A stretch of 56,218 bases of DNA, taken from positions 1 to 56,218 of the forward strand of contig JAFYBQ010000016.1 of NCBI GenBank assembly GCA_017540085.1. The letters run 5' to 3'. Under the pieces are notes generated by a model, which saw only the letters and a program-made list of their open reading frames with translations, ran no database searches and was not told the origin of the DNA. Source of the stretch: Synergistaceae bacterium (GTDB lineage: Bacteria > Synergistota > Synergistia > Synergistales > Aminobacteriaceae). Positions 33,830 to 42,853 of the stretch are shown one piece after another; position 1 is the first letter of the stretch, and each line of letters starts with the position of its first letter. Made by a program: the position numbers and the translations under genes.

Positions 33830-34510
33830 TTATGTCCTTCCGCCGTTCCACATGTCCTCAAGCCTGACTATCGTAAAGCCCCTGCGCTGAAGCTCCCGGA
33901 TGATTCGCGGCAGTGCCTCTACAGTGTTGGGAGTCCCGGAATGCATGAGGATAATATCACCGTTTCGGACGCTCCCGGCAATTACGTTGTAGATTTCTTC
34001 AGGAGGCCGGCCGGTGTAGTCGGCAGTGTTGAGGCTCCACAGTCCCAGCTTCAGATTCATGCGCCTCATAGCGTTAAATATCTCCATGTTGTAATGTCCT
34101 CCGGGCGGGCGGAGAAAACGTGTCTTCCTTATGCCGAGATTTTCGAGTACCTCATCGCACCTTTCTGCCTGCCGGACAATGTGCGCCGTGTGATCTTGGT
34201 ATAACCGCGGGTGAGTGTAGGTATGATTGGCGATTTCGTAGCCCTGATAACTGAGCATGAGTGTAATATTGCTGTAGCGTTCGGCGAATTTTCCCACAAG
34301 AAAGAATGTCGCTTTTACGTCAAAACTTGAGAGTACCGCGTCAAGCTCCTGCATTCCCGTTTCACGCGGGCCGTCGTCGAACGTAAGCACTACTTCCCGT
34401 ATGAATGGATTGCCCTTAGCGATTCCGTATTTTTCGCGCTCGTCAGTCAGAGGCCCCCATTCTATGAATATGAACACAGCAAGAAAGAGAAGCATAATTC
34501 TGCGTAACAT
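33830..34510 (-). CDS. Polysaccharide deacetylase family protein (NodB domain)
   Basis: A 226-residue protein with a short N-terminal membrane anchor or signal (residues 4-19) and a NodB domain: TFDDGP at residues 43-48 (Asp base and metal Asp), NHTYTH at 95-100 (His96, His100 metal ligands), RPPGGHYN and a final LMHSGTPNT motif with the catalytic His. It should act outside the cytoplasmic membrane and remove acetyl or similar groups from a glycan such as peptidoglycan or capsule. It stands alone, so the substrate is not indicated. Confidence 0.9.
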   Translation of the reverse strand: MLRRIMLLFLAVFIFIEWGPLTDEREKYGIAKGNPFIREVVLTFDDGPRETGMQELDAVLSSFDVKATFFLVGKFAERYSNITLMLSYQGYEIANHTYTHPRLYQDHTAHIVRQAERCDEVLENLGIRKTRFLRPPGGHYNMEIFNAMRRMNLKLGLWSLNTADYTGRPPEEIYNVIAGSVRNGDIILMHSGTPNTVEALPRIIRELQRRGFTIVRLEDMWNGGRT

Positions 34511-34562
34511 AACTAATTTCCCCTACGTAATATTTTCGATATGCTGATTATAGCATTAGGGC

Positions 34563-34602
34563 AAAAAAAATCCCCCTCACCAATCACGGCAAGGGGGGAA
34601 AA
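34563..34602 (-). terminator. Terminator of the metNIQ operon
   Basis: On the minus strand CCCCCCTT pairs with AGGGGG, with a run of eight T after the stem. It lies just past metQ. Confidence 0.8.
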
Positions 34603-34612
34603 TATTTCCGTA

Positions 34613-35440
34613 TTACTTCCTGAAGGGGGCAAGCAGATCCTCATCCCAGCCAACCGGCCTGAAGAACCCTCCGTATAATTCCGCAAGATGATTCCTCATT
34701 GCCTCGCTCTGATACGCCTTCACGACTTTCTCATACGCCGCAAATTTCACGGGGTCAGAAAGGTCAGCGGTACGGGCGGCGATTAAGTTCCAGTACTCTT
34801 TCTCGCGTGCCTGGTCAGCAAATACAGCGTCAGAAGCCTTCAGACCGTAATCAAGCGCGTATGTATCATTGATTACCCCCGCCGCAACATCGGGAAGCGC
34901 AGAAGGTATCGTGTTGGCGGCAAGCTCCTGAAGCGTGATTTTCTTGCTATAGGACGCTATATCTTCCTTTGTCGGGTTGAACCCTGCGCCTTCTTTCAGC
35001 GTGATTAGCCCGGAAGTAGCAAGCACCTTTATCGCCCGGCCTCCGTTTGTCGGGTCATTCGGGATAGCTATCACATCGCCGTCTTTGATTTCGTCAAGCG
35101 TCTTGATTTTGATGGAGTAGAGATTCAGAGGAACGACAAATGTATTGGCTATGTTCGTGAGCTTATAGCCCCGGCTCTGAAGCTCGTCCGCAAGATATAT
35201 CCTGTGCTGGAATCCGTTCAGGTCTATATCTCCGTCATCAAGTGCCCTGTTCGGCGTAACATAGTCCGTGAACTGTATCACCTCAAGATTTATGCCCTCT
35301 TTCGCGAGCATTTCTTTGACGGGCTGCCACATCTCATCGTAAACGCTACCGGTAACGCCGAGCCTCACAGTTACGTCAGCAAACGCACTCACCGAAAGCG
35401 CAAGCACTAACACAAACGACAGCAGAAATTTTCTTGCCAT
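34613..35440 (-). CDS. metQ: Methionine-type ABC transporter substrate-binding protein (MetQ/NlpA)
   Basis: A 275-residue NlpA-family binding protein. A signal peptide ends near SAFADV (residue 21) with no lipobox cysteine, so it is free in the periplasm rather than a lipoprotein as in E. coli. Characteristic segments are DLNGFQHRIYL, IAIPNDPTNGGRAIKVLA and ALDYGLKASDAVF. It likely delivers methionine or a related amino acid to MetNI. The gene is third in metN-metI-metQ, 45 bases after metI. Confidence 0.93.
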   Translation of the reverse strand: MARKFLLSFVLVLALSVSAFADVTVRLGVTGSVYDEMWQPVKEMLAKEGINLEVIQFTDYVTPNRALDDGDIDLNGFQHRIYLADELQSRGYKLTNIANTFVVPLNLYSIKIKTLDEIKDGDVIAIPNDPTNGGRAIKVLATSGLITLKEGAGFNPTKEDIASYSKKITLQELAANTIPSALPDVAAGVINDTYALDYGLKASDAVFADQAREKEYWNLIAARTADLSDPVKFAAYEKVVKAYQSEAMRNHLAELYGGFFRPVGWDEDLLAPFRK

Positions 35441-35485
35441 GATTCTTTACTTCCTTCCGTGAAAATTTACGTGATATTTTACCGC

Positions 35486-36154
35486 TTAATGTGTATTTTT
35501 TCGCGCGAAATATTCTCCGAGCCACTGTACGAGGCTCACTCCCGCCACAAGAACGCCCACAACTACCCACGTTATATCCTGCATGTTTCTGTCATGGCCG
35601 TAGCGTATCGCGAAATCCCCTAATCCCCCCGCACCGACTGCCCCGGCCATCGCAGTCAGTCCCAGCAGGCTTATGATTGTTATCGTTATCGCACGGATTA
35701 TAGGCGCAAGGCTCTCACGGAGATATACCCGGAATATCACCTCAAACGGACTCGATCCCATCGACAATGCCGCCTCAACGAGTCCCTTCTCGGTTTGGGC
35801 TAATGCGCTCTCTACCTGCCGTGCGAAAAACGGAGTCGCCCCGAAAACTAGCGGCACAATCACGCCCCGGACATATATCGCCGTTCCCATTATGGCGCGG
35901 GACAATGGCATTAACGCCGTAAGCAGAATGATAAACGGAATGGAGCGGAAAAGGTTAATGATTTTGTCGAGTACCTGATATACAGTTCTGCTCTCCATGA
36001 TTCCGCCGGGCTTTGTTACGGTCAGTATTATCCCAAAAATCAGTCCCAGCACGAAAATTATCGCCCCTGACCATGCCTCCATAAGCAATGTGTCTCCGCA
36101 GGCTCTCCAAAATTCCGGCAGGCGTTTCATAAGGTTAGGCAGTAATTCTTGCAT
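35486..36154 (-). CDS. metI: Methionine-type ABC transporter permease MetI
   Basis: A 222-residue permease with five or six helices; the coupling segment reads LVEAALSMGSSPFEVI, typical of MetI. Loop motifs FRSIPFIILLTALMPLSRAI and GLTAMAGAVGAGGLGDFAIRYG are family hallmarks. Its start overlaps the end of metN by 20 bases, indicating translational coupling. Confidence 0.95.
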   Translation of the reverse strand: MQELLPNLMKRLPEFWRACGDTLLMEAWSGAIIFVLGLIFGIILTVTKPGGIMESRTVYQVLDKIINLFRSIPFIILLTALMPLSRAIMGTAIYVRGVIVPLVFGATPFFARQVESALAQTEKGLVEAALSMGSSPFEVIFRVYLRESLAPIIRAITITIISLLGLTAMAGAVGAGGLGDFAIRYGHDRNMQDITWVVVGVLVAGVSLVQWLGEYFARKNTH

Positions 36155-37178
36155 CGTTCAGAACCTCCACGCGAATATTTTTGTCAACGTAATACTGAAT
36201 AGCCCGGTCAATCTTTTCACTTTCACCGCTGAATATTACGACAGTCCCGCCGACCATAGCACCCGCTACAATTTCAACATCAGCAAGAACAATATTAATC
36301 TCAATGTCGAACGCCCTCGACGCATACGAGATTAACGGCTCTGAAACGTCAGCATGTACATAAATCAATCTCGCCATGACCTGACCGGGTTTCACTTTCA
36401 CGATTGGCGAGTCGTCAGCTATGAGGGTCTCAATTTTCGACAGGTTGGACGTTGTGCGGACGAAATTTTTTGTTACGGGGTGCTTAGGGGATGAGAATAT
36501 CTCGAAAACGTCGCCGGACTCGATTATTTTCCCTGCGTCCATAACTGCGGCTTTCCGGCAGATATTTTTGACGACTTCCATTTCATGAGTGATTACTACG
36601 ATTGTTAGTCCTAATTTGCGGTTAAGGTCTTTGAGGAGCTGAAGTATTGCGCCTGTTGTCTGAGGGTCAAGTGCGCTCGTTGCCTCATCGCAAAGAAGTA
36701 TGCCGGGGTCATTGGCGAGTGCTCTTGCGATTGCGACTCTCTGTTTCTGCCCGCCGGATAATTCTGAGGGGTAAGCGTTCTCCTTGTCGGGAATGTCTAC
36801 GAGGGCGAGAAGCTCCCGGACTTTTGCGCGTATTTCGTCATGCGTCATTCCGCGCAGGGGGTATGCTACATTCTGCAGGACTGTCCGCGAGGGCATAAGG
36901 TTAAACTGCTGGAATATCATCCCGATTTTTGTGCGGGCCTTGTAGAGTTCTTTCGGCTTCAGCGTCATCATCTCAATACCGTTAATTTTGACGCTGCCGG
37001 AGTCGGGTCGCTCAAGAAGATTTATGCACCGCACAAGCGTTGACTTCCCCGCCCCGGAGAATCCTATTATCCCGTAAATGTCGCCGTCATTAACTGTGAG
37101 TGATACGTCATTGACCGCGTGAATGGATTTGTCTTTGTCCGCGTGAAAACTCTTCACTATGTGTTCAAGCTCAATCAA
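36135..37178 (-). CDS. metN: Methionine-type ABC transporter ATP-binding protein MetN
   Basis: A 347-residue ATPase with Walker A GFSGAGKST, signature LSGGQKQRVAIARAL and Walker B ILLCDEATSALDP. The C-terminal NIL domain (about 265-340) is the regulatory methionine-sensing domain of MetN, which inhibits transport when methionine is high. It is the first gene of metNIQ. I looked in the 194 bases upstream for a SAM riboswitch or T-box and saw none; a divergent gene begins at 37373. Confidence 0.95.
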   Translation of the reverse strand: MIELEHIVKSFHADKDKSIHAVNDVSLTVNDGDIYGIIGFSGAGKSTLVRCINLLERPDSGSVKINGIEMMTLKPKELYKARTKIGMIFQQFNLMPSRTVLQNVAYPLRGMTHDEIRAKVRELLALVDIPDKENAYPSELSGGQKQRVAIARALANDPGILLCDEATSALDPQTTGAILQLLKDLNRKLGLTIVVITHEMEVVKNICRKAAVMDAGKIIESGDVFEIFSSPKHPVTKNFVRTTSNLSKIETLIADDSPIVKVKPGQVMARLIYVHADVSEPLISYASRAFDIEINIVLADVEIVAGAMVGGTVVIFSGESEKIDRAIQYYVDKNIRVEVLNDARITA

Positions 37179-37372
37179 TGAATTTTATTCCTCCTGTGAA
37201 AATTTTGCAGGGACATTACATAACACAGGCCGCGAAATTCCGCAAGGGTAAGGCGGCGGATATTCAGAAGGGTAGAAACATGGTATTATTTGAATTGTAA
37301 TCCTACAGGCAAGAAAAAAATTTTTCACATATAACTTTACACAATTATACCATCATTCAAGGAGGTAGTGCC

Positions 37373-38944
37373 ATGATATTCGGCGCGATTGTTGGCGATG
37401 TTGTCGGAAGCCCCTACGAGTTCAATAACATAAAGACGAAAAATTTTCCCCTCGTAACAGATGAGTCATTCCTCACTGACGACTCAATAATGACCCTGGC
37501 GATTGCCGATGCCCTAATGAAATTCCCGAAAGGAAGCGAGATTGACGGCGCGGAATTTGAGCGGGCTGTTACGGAGTCGATGAGGAGATTCGGCAGGCGT
37601 TACCCTCACAGGGGCTACGGCGGAATGTTCCTGAGCTGGCTGGAATCCCCTGACCCTAAGCCCTACAACAGCTGGGGAAACGGCTCGGCCATGAGAGTCT
37701 CCCCTGTGGCGTGGTACTTTGATGACCTTCCTACGGTCGAGAAGTTCGCGGAATTGTCAGCCCTTCCGACACACAATCACCCCGAAGGCATAAAGGGAGC
37801 GCAGGCTACAGCCTCGGCGGTTTTTCTTGCCCGCACAGGAAAAAGCAAGGACGAAATCAGGAGCTACATATCACTCCGCTATGGCTACAACCTTCAGAGG
37901 ACCTGCGACGAGATTCGCCCGGTCTACAAATTTGACGGCTCATGTCAGGGGACAGTCCCGGAAGGAATTATAGCCTTCCTTGAGTCCAACAGCTTTGAGG
38001 ACGCAATCAGGAACGCAATATCACTCGGCGGGGATTCTGACACGTTAGCGGCTGTAACAGGAGCGGTAGCAGAAGCATTCTACGGAGTCCCGGAGGAAAT
38101 CGAGACTCTGATTCTCCCGCTGCTTGACGATTCCATGAAGTTCGAGCTTGAACGGTGGCGCAAGACTCTTTCAGGTGAGACGGACTCCGGCAAGTCAGAC
38201 AAAAACGGCGCAACCGACATGATATTTATCCTAGACCGCAGCGGCTCTATGTCCGGGCTTGAGGCTGACACAATCGGCGGCTTCAACTCGATGATTGACA
38301 GGCAGAAGAAAGAGTCCGGCAATGCTTTTGTGTCGACAATATTATTCGACCACGTTCAGGAAGTCCTGCATAACCGCGTGAATCTTGCTGACGTTAAGCC
38401 AATGACGCGCACAGAATATTTCACGAGGGGAAGCACCGCACTTCTTGACGCTGTAGGCAGGGCGATACGCTACACAGTGAACGCTTACAGGCACATGAAG
38501 CCCACAGATGTCCCCGGAAAAACAATATTCGTCATAATCACAGACGGTTACGAGAACGCGAGCCGGGAATATTCGTACAATGATGTGAAGCGGATGATTG
38601 AGCATGAGAAAGAAAAATACGGCTGGGAATTTCTGTTCATCGGCGCAAATATCGACGCTGTAGAGGCGGCCTCATCAATCGGGATTTCTGCGGACAGGGC
38701 GGTGGATTATGTTGCGGACTCACAGGGGACGGAAGTCGTTTATGACGGAGTAGCCGAGGCGGTTTGCTGCATGTCAATGTGTGAAGAGCCTTCCGAATTT
38801 TTGAGCAGAGGAGAATGGCGGGCGAAAATTGATGAGGATTACAGTACGCGCTTTCACGGCGGAAAGAATCACAGGGACAATACCAATACGGATGATGACC
38901 CCGAAATTCTGAGCCTCTTTGAGGACGAAACGGACGAGAAATAA
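37373..38944 (+). CDS. ADP-ribosylglycohydrolase fused to a von Willebrand A domain
   Basis: Residues 1-265 form an ADP-ribosylglycohydrolase (DraG/ARH) domain: GAIVGDVVGSPYE at the start, LTDDSIMTLAIADAL with metal residues Thr35-Asp36-Asp37, and GGDSDTLAAVTGAVAEAFYG with Asp221 and Asp223, all expected Mg ligands. A short linker (DSGKSDKNG) leads to a vWA domain (282-470) with a complete MIDAS: DRSGS (Asp288, Ser290, Ser292), Thr355 in RGSTALLDA and Asp391 in IITDG. It should remove ADP-ribose from proteins or other substrates and bind a partner through the vWA face. The fusion is uncommon in my knowledge. AAGGAGGT precedes ATG 37373. The second operon gene starts 86 bases past its stop. 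Confidence 0.9.
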   Translation: MIFGAIVGDVVGSPYEFNNIKTKNFPLVTDESFLTDDSIMTLAIADALMKFPKGSEIDGAEFERAVTESMRRFGRRYPHRGYGGMFLSWLESPDPKPYNSWGNGSAMRVSPVAWYFDDLPTVEKFAELSALPTHNHPEGIKGAQATASAVFLARTGKSKDEIRSYISLRYGYNLQRTCDEIRPVYKFDGSCQGTVPEGIIAFLESNSFEDAIRNAISLGGDSDTLAAVTGAVAEAFYGVPEEIETLILPLLDDSMKFELERWRKTLSGETDSGKSDKNGATDMIFILDRSGSMSGLEADTIGGFNSMIDRQKKESGNAFVSTILFDHVQEVLHNRVNLADVKPMTRTEYFTRGSTALLDAVGRAIRYTVNAYRHMKPTDVPGKTIFVIITDGYENASREYSYNDVKRMIEHEKEKYGWEFLFIGANIDAVEAASSIGISADRAVDYVADSQGTEVVYDGVAEAVCCMSMCEEPSEFLSRGEWRAKIDEDYSTRFHGGKNHRDNTNTDDDPEILSLFEDETDEK

Positions 38945-39030
38945 CAGCTTTCAGCATGTCGGGGATATGTCGCGATATGGGCATGTCCCCCGGAATTTTT
39001 CGCGGAATATTTCAGGAAGGGGCGCGTAAT

Positions 39031-39927
39031 ATGGTAATGCAGGCAATATTTTTGGCGGCTGTGATTGTGATAATGGTATTCCTTCTCGTGATGATGTGGA
39101 CGATTTACGGCGGCATGAAGGAATTTCTCCGGGACAATGTGAGGGAAGTAATAATAGCTTCCGGCGAGTGCATAATAGACAGGGTACAGAATCTTCACGG
39201 GGCAATGAGTACACATATTAATGCGCTTGAGACAGGGAATATGACTCTCAGGAATGAAATCACGCGGAGGCTTGATGCTCTGTCGAACATAATCGCGGAC
39301 TCCGGTGGAAAATCAGAAACAGGAGTAAACAGCATAGTGAATGAGCTGAATGATATTATCCCCGCTCTGCGTGATGAGATGAAGAATCTGACTGACACTT
39401 TGTCGCAAAACACAGCCTCATTCCAGAAAAGCACAATCAGCAATCTTGAGGCCGAAATCCGCAAATTAATCATGGCTGTGAAATCTTTGTGCGGGGACGT
39501 AACAAAGTCAGCAAACGAACAAAGCAAAATCCTTGCGGAAATGGCCGGGACTGTACAGGGCGTAATGAGAGAGGGAGCCGGGAATCTTCAGAGCGAGTTC
39601 GGGAAATCCCATGCTGAAATCAGGAACATAATCACGGACTCAGTGAAGAAAATTGATGATGATTACCAGCAGAATATGACGAGAATATTTCAGGCGATGG
39701 CGGATAACTTATCGGCGATAATTCAGCAGTTGAAGACAGCGGGCGCGGAAGTAGTTTTACCTGCACCGGCAAACACCGCGGATATTCTCCCAGAATCGCA
39801 GAACATAGCCGCAAAACTTGAGGCCGCCGACCCCGCACAGGAAAAACCCAGGAGAGGCAGACCGAGAAAGAATCCCCCTGAAGTAACAGACACCGCAAAG
39901 AAAGAGGCCGGGAATAATGCCGCTTGA
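39031..39927 (+). CDS. Membrane-anchored coiled-coil protein with C-terminal AT-hook
   Basis: A 298-residue protein: one hydrophobic helix at residues about 4-28 (MQAIFLAAVIVIMVFLLVMM), a long heptad-rich coiled-coil region (about 35-245), then a Pro/Ala linker and RRGRPRKNPPE near the end, an AT-hook that can bind the minor groove of AT-rich DNA. It could tether DNA or a nuclease to the inner membrane. I do not recognise a named family. I chose ATG 39031 because AGGAAGGGG lies eight bases upstream; an earlier ATG at 38956 adds 25 residues without one. The HNH gene overlaps its end by 11 bases. Confidence 0.78.
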   Translation: MVMQAIFLAAVIVIMVFLLVMMWTIYGGMKEFLRDNVREVIIASGECIIDRVQNLHGAMSTHINALETGNMTLRNEITRRLDALSNIIADSGGKSETGVNSIVNELNDIIPALRDEMKNLTDTLSQNTASFQKSTISNLEAEIRKLIMAVKSLCGDVTKSANEQSKILAEMAGTVQGVMREGAGNLQSEFGKSHAEIRNIITDSVKKIDDDYQQNMTRIFQAMADNLSAIIQQLKTAGAEVVLPAPANTADILPESQNIAAKLEAADPAQEKPRRGRPRKNPPEVTDTAKKEAGNNAA

Positions 39928-40972
39928 CCCTGAGAAAATTTTTGCTGACTTAACCGCCTTCAGGAAAGAGGTACACGCTCCCGAATGCCATTGTGATTAT
40001 GACGTTAAGCCCTTCCGTTTCGTGATATACAATCCTGCCGGGAGAGTCTTCCACTTCATGCCATGCCAGTCAATAATAACCGCCAATAACAGCGGGGCAG
40101 TCTCAAATTTCCACCGTACCCGTGAAAATCCCGGACTCGCCGTGTGCGGAAACTGCATAAACAAATGGAATAATATGCACCCCGACAAGGCATTGAACGC
40201 AAGGACATTCGACATCAATAAATTTTTCGGCGGACTAATGTATGACGCTCACATGTGGGACGGAATAAATTTGCCCTCTGAGTTTGACGGGGACGAATTT
40301 TCGCGGGAATGCTTCTTCCTCTACAGACCCGTTAAACTTCCGCATAACGTCTTTCACTTCATGAAGTGCAGCGCGGTGTGTGAAGATGAGAAAATCGGCT
40401 GGATTCGTTCGTTCAGCTTCACCGACAGGATTACGGGAAAATTTGAGATGTTCGACGGAAGTTTTCAGGCACTCCGGCCATGTGATAAATGTCTTGCCGA
40501 ATGGGACGGCGGAAAAGGCTGGCAGGGTTACAGCAGTAAAGATAATGACGGAAAGAAAGCCACACGGGACTCCTTCAGCCTGCGGGAATTTGCGCGTCAT
40601 TGCGGGAGTCTTGGGACGAAACCGCCGGAACTCTCTGCACTCTATAAGCTCATGGACGACAATTCGGTATGGTTCGGCGCGAAAGTCAGCAATGATTACC
40701 CGTCAAACTGGGACAAGATTTCGGCCATGTACAGAATCGCCCATAATTACCGCTGTGAGCAGTGCGGGCTTGACATGCGCGGACATCCTGATTTGGCGGT
40801 CGTCCATCACGTGAACGGCTCACACCCCGATGTAGCCCCGGAAAATATGCGGGTTCTCTGCCAATGGTGCCACTCAAAGCAGCCTCATCACGAAAGAAGC
40901 GTGAAGATTGACCGCTATACGTATAACCTTGTCCGGAAATTATCCCGCGAGCAGGGCATAAAGATGTCATAA
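39917..40972 (+). CDS. HNH endonuclease with two Cys-rich N-terminal repeats
   Basis: A 351-residue protein. The C-terminal HNH domain (about 275-335) is intact: a YRCEQCGLDM zinc pair, the VVHHVNGSHPDVAPENMRVLC active-site segment with the His-His pair and Asn, and the second zinc pair CQWCH. The N-terminal half holds two related units, each with VFHFMxC followed by a CxxC and a Trp (CGNCINKW and CDKCLAEW), that suggest a duplicated zinc-binding module for target recognition. No signal peptide is present. It should cut DNA or RNA in the cytoplasm. Its ATG lies inside the coiled-coil gene, so both are made together. Confidence 0.88.
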   Translation: MPLDPEKIFADLTAFRKEVHAPECHCDYDVKPFRFVIYNPAGRVFHFMPCQSIITANNSGAVSNFHRTRENPGLAVCGNCINKWNNMHPDKALNARTFDINKFFGGLMYDAHMWDGINLPSEFDGDEFSRECFFLYRPVKLPHNVFHFMKCSAVCEDEKIGWIRSFSFTDRITGKFEMFDGSFQALRPCDKCLAEWDGGKGWQGYSSKDNDGKKATRDSFSLREFARHCGSLGTKPPELSALYKLMDDNSVWFGAKVSNDYPSNWDKISAMYRIAHNYRCEQCGLDMRGHPDLAVVHHVNGSHPDVAPENMRVLCQWCHSKQPHHERSVKIDRYTYNLVRKLSREQGIKMS

Positions 40973-41038
40973 AAATTGGACGGCCTCCCAAATTCTGAGA
41001 GTGCCGCCCGTTATAGCCGTGATGTTTTTTGCTGACGT

Positions 41039-42715
41039 TTAGCCGATTTCAGCGATTAATTTCTCGACAGCCTCGTGCGCGTCCGCCGGAAGTTTGTCGA
41101 TTCCGCCCCTCTCAGTATCACGCGACTTGATGAAGCGCAGTCTGTCCTCAAATCTCTTCTTGAGCTGAGTCCTGTACTCCTCATTCTTGAGGTCTGCGAC
41201 AAATCCGGGGATCTCCATCGTCTTTATGCCCGTGAGATTCCCGAAAGGCACCCAGTTAGCTTTGCCCTCAACAATGCGCTCAATAATCATGAGCGTGTTC
41301 TCTTTGCCCACAGCCTTGCCCATGAAGTTGCCGGTGTTCAGAATGTAGCAGTCAACGCCGTCTGAAATGAGCTGCTTGAATCTCTCGTAGTCCATCCCAA
41401 GAGGATACGTCCTGAACGGGTTGGCGTAAGGCTCGCACACAAGCGCGTCCGGGTCAACGCCGGGTGCTAAGTTCTCCGCGCTGGTTCTCTTTGTGGCAAG
41501 CGTTGCGCCGAGAACGGAAGCCAGTGAAGGCCCTTCAAGTTTCAGCACGGGCGGGAGTGTCGGGTCTCTCATGAGCCAGAATATAGCGTTGAGAGGCTCG
41601 TCAATTCTGTCGACTCTGTTCGGCGACCATAAGCGGGACTTTATTGCGCGCCCGTTTCCGTTGCGGATGTCTTCTGTTACGGCGATAAGTTTACCGTCCT
41701 TTGTCCTTACGCACCCGCAATTCTGAAGCGTCAGCACAAACTTGTTGTCCGGGCAGCCTATCGGGTAATCTGCTACCTTGTCGAAATATGTCGGCTCAAG
41801 TGCGATGGCGTACTTGTCTTTCACGTTCACGACAAAGGCATCATCATGGAGAACCATTACATCATATTTTCCGTCATGCTTTGCGTGAGTGATTGTTGAC
41901 TTTCCTGACCCTGAGAGTCCGAAAGCCGCGACAACAAATTTCTTCCCGCTTCCGTCCTTCAGCGTGTAGCGTTTGAGTCCGCCGTGGCATGACGCATAGC
42001 CGTTGCGGGCGGCGATTCCCCAGGCAAGAGTCAGAGTACCCTTCTTGAGTTCGCCGAAATATCTCAGGCCAAGAACAATGGCGCAGTTCTCTTCAGGCGA
42101 GAAGAAAGCAATTCCGAGCGGGAACTGTTCTGCGAGTTTTGCGTCTCCGTGCGGCCAGTCAGGGTCAGCCACAAAGAATATATCCCCGTCATGATCTGAA
42201 ATTCTGCGGGAAGCCTCGTAGCGCGGTTTATATGCCTCGTTTGCGTACTGGAAGTTAATCATCCAGTTGTAGAGGTTATTCTCGTAGCCTTCAGGGAGGA
42301 CGATATGAGCCATCGTCATGAAGTCTTCATCGAGTCCCACATATGCATCAGCTTGGTAAAGTTTCCTGTAGCGCATATTGAACACTGCCTCGCGGATAAT
42401 CTTGCAGTATTTCGCGACATCAACATCAGGATAGCCGACAATCCTGCGGGCCGCGGCTGTGCGTCCGAAGATTCCGCCGTCGTTGAACAGGAGAACGTTT
42501 GCGTCCTGTGGGAGTCCCTGCGCCTCAGGCATGAAGACGGGCATCCCGGTAAGCTCGATTGTGCCGGGGGAGTTTTTCGCGAGATTGTACGCCTCGTGAA
42601 GGTCTGAAACGTGATGAACGTTGTTGCCGTAGAATAATGTCTCAATAGTTGTGCGGGGCTGTGCGTGATAAACTTTCTTGAAATTTTCGGGATCATAGTA
42701 TCCGATTGTTGACAT
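41039..42715 (-). CDS. pckA: Phosphoenolpyruvate carboxykinase (ATP)
   Basis: A 558-residue ATP-type PEPCK that interconverts oxaloacetate and PEP. The kinase loop GLSGSGKST is present, with preceding HGGLKRYTLKDG and following HDDAFVVN (metal-binding Asp pair) and RNGNGRAIKSRLWSPNRVD. Length is slightly above the usual 530-540. In amino-acid fermenters it may run towards oxaloacetate and make ATP, or supply gluconeogenesis; the direction cannot be told. ATG 42715 is preceded by AAGGAAGGAG. An extended -10 promoter lies about 50 bases upstream. Confidence 0.93.
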   Translation of the reverse strand: MSTIGYYDPENFKKVYHAQPRTTIETLFYGNNVHHVSDLHEAYNLAKNSPGTIELTGMPVFMPEAQGLPQDANVLLFNDGGIFGRTAAARRIVGYPDVDVAKYCKIIREAVFNMRYRKLYQADAYVGLDEDFMTMAHIVLPEGYENNLYNWMINFQYANEAYKPRYEASRRISDHDGDIFFVADPDWPHGDAKLAEQFPLGIAFFSPEENCAIVLGLRYFGELKKGTLTLAWGIAARNGYASCHGGLKRYTLKDGSGKKFVVAAFGLSGSGKSTITHAKHDGKYDVMVLHDDAFVVNVKDKYAIALEPTYFDKVADYPIGCPDNKFVLTLQNCGCVRTKDGKLIAVTEDIRNGNGRAIKSRLWSPNRVDRIDEPLNAIFWLMRDPTLPPVLKLEGPSLASVLGATLATKRTSAENLAPGVDPDALVCEPYANPFRTYPLGMDYERFKQLISDGVDCYILNTGNFMGKAVGKENTLMIIERIVEGKANWVPFGNLTGIKTMEIPGFVADLKNEEYRTQLKKRFEDRLRFIKSRDTERGGIDKLPADAHEAVEKLIAEIG

Positions 42716-42761
42716 GAAAAATTTTTGCTCCTTCCTTGAAATTTATGGGATATGCGCGGTA

Positions 42762-42770
42762 ATTATAGCA
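42762..42770 (-). promoter_or_regulatory. Extended -10 promoter of pckA
   Basis: TGCTATAAT on the minus strand, with no good -35 box. It gives a leader of about 40 bases. Confidence 0.45.
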
Positions 42771-42853
42771 CCCGCAAAACAACATTGCGCTGTGATTATA
42801 GCGGTGAAAGTGTGATATATTGTTGCAGAATTTCACCTCAAGGAGAAAAATAC

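Noticed and set aside
37179-37372. SAM riboswitch or T-box upstream of metN
   Set aside because: No conserved core elements of either could be seen in these 194 bases; only divergent promoters are likely.
37373-40972. The ARH-vWA/coiled-coil/HNH operon as a Zorya system
   Set aside because: There is no MotA-like ZorA channel (only one membrane helix), no OmpA-type ZorB and no ZorD helicase. The HNH gene alone is not enough.
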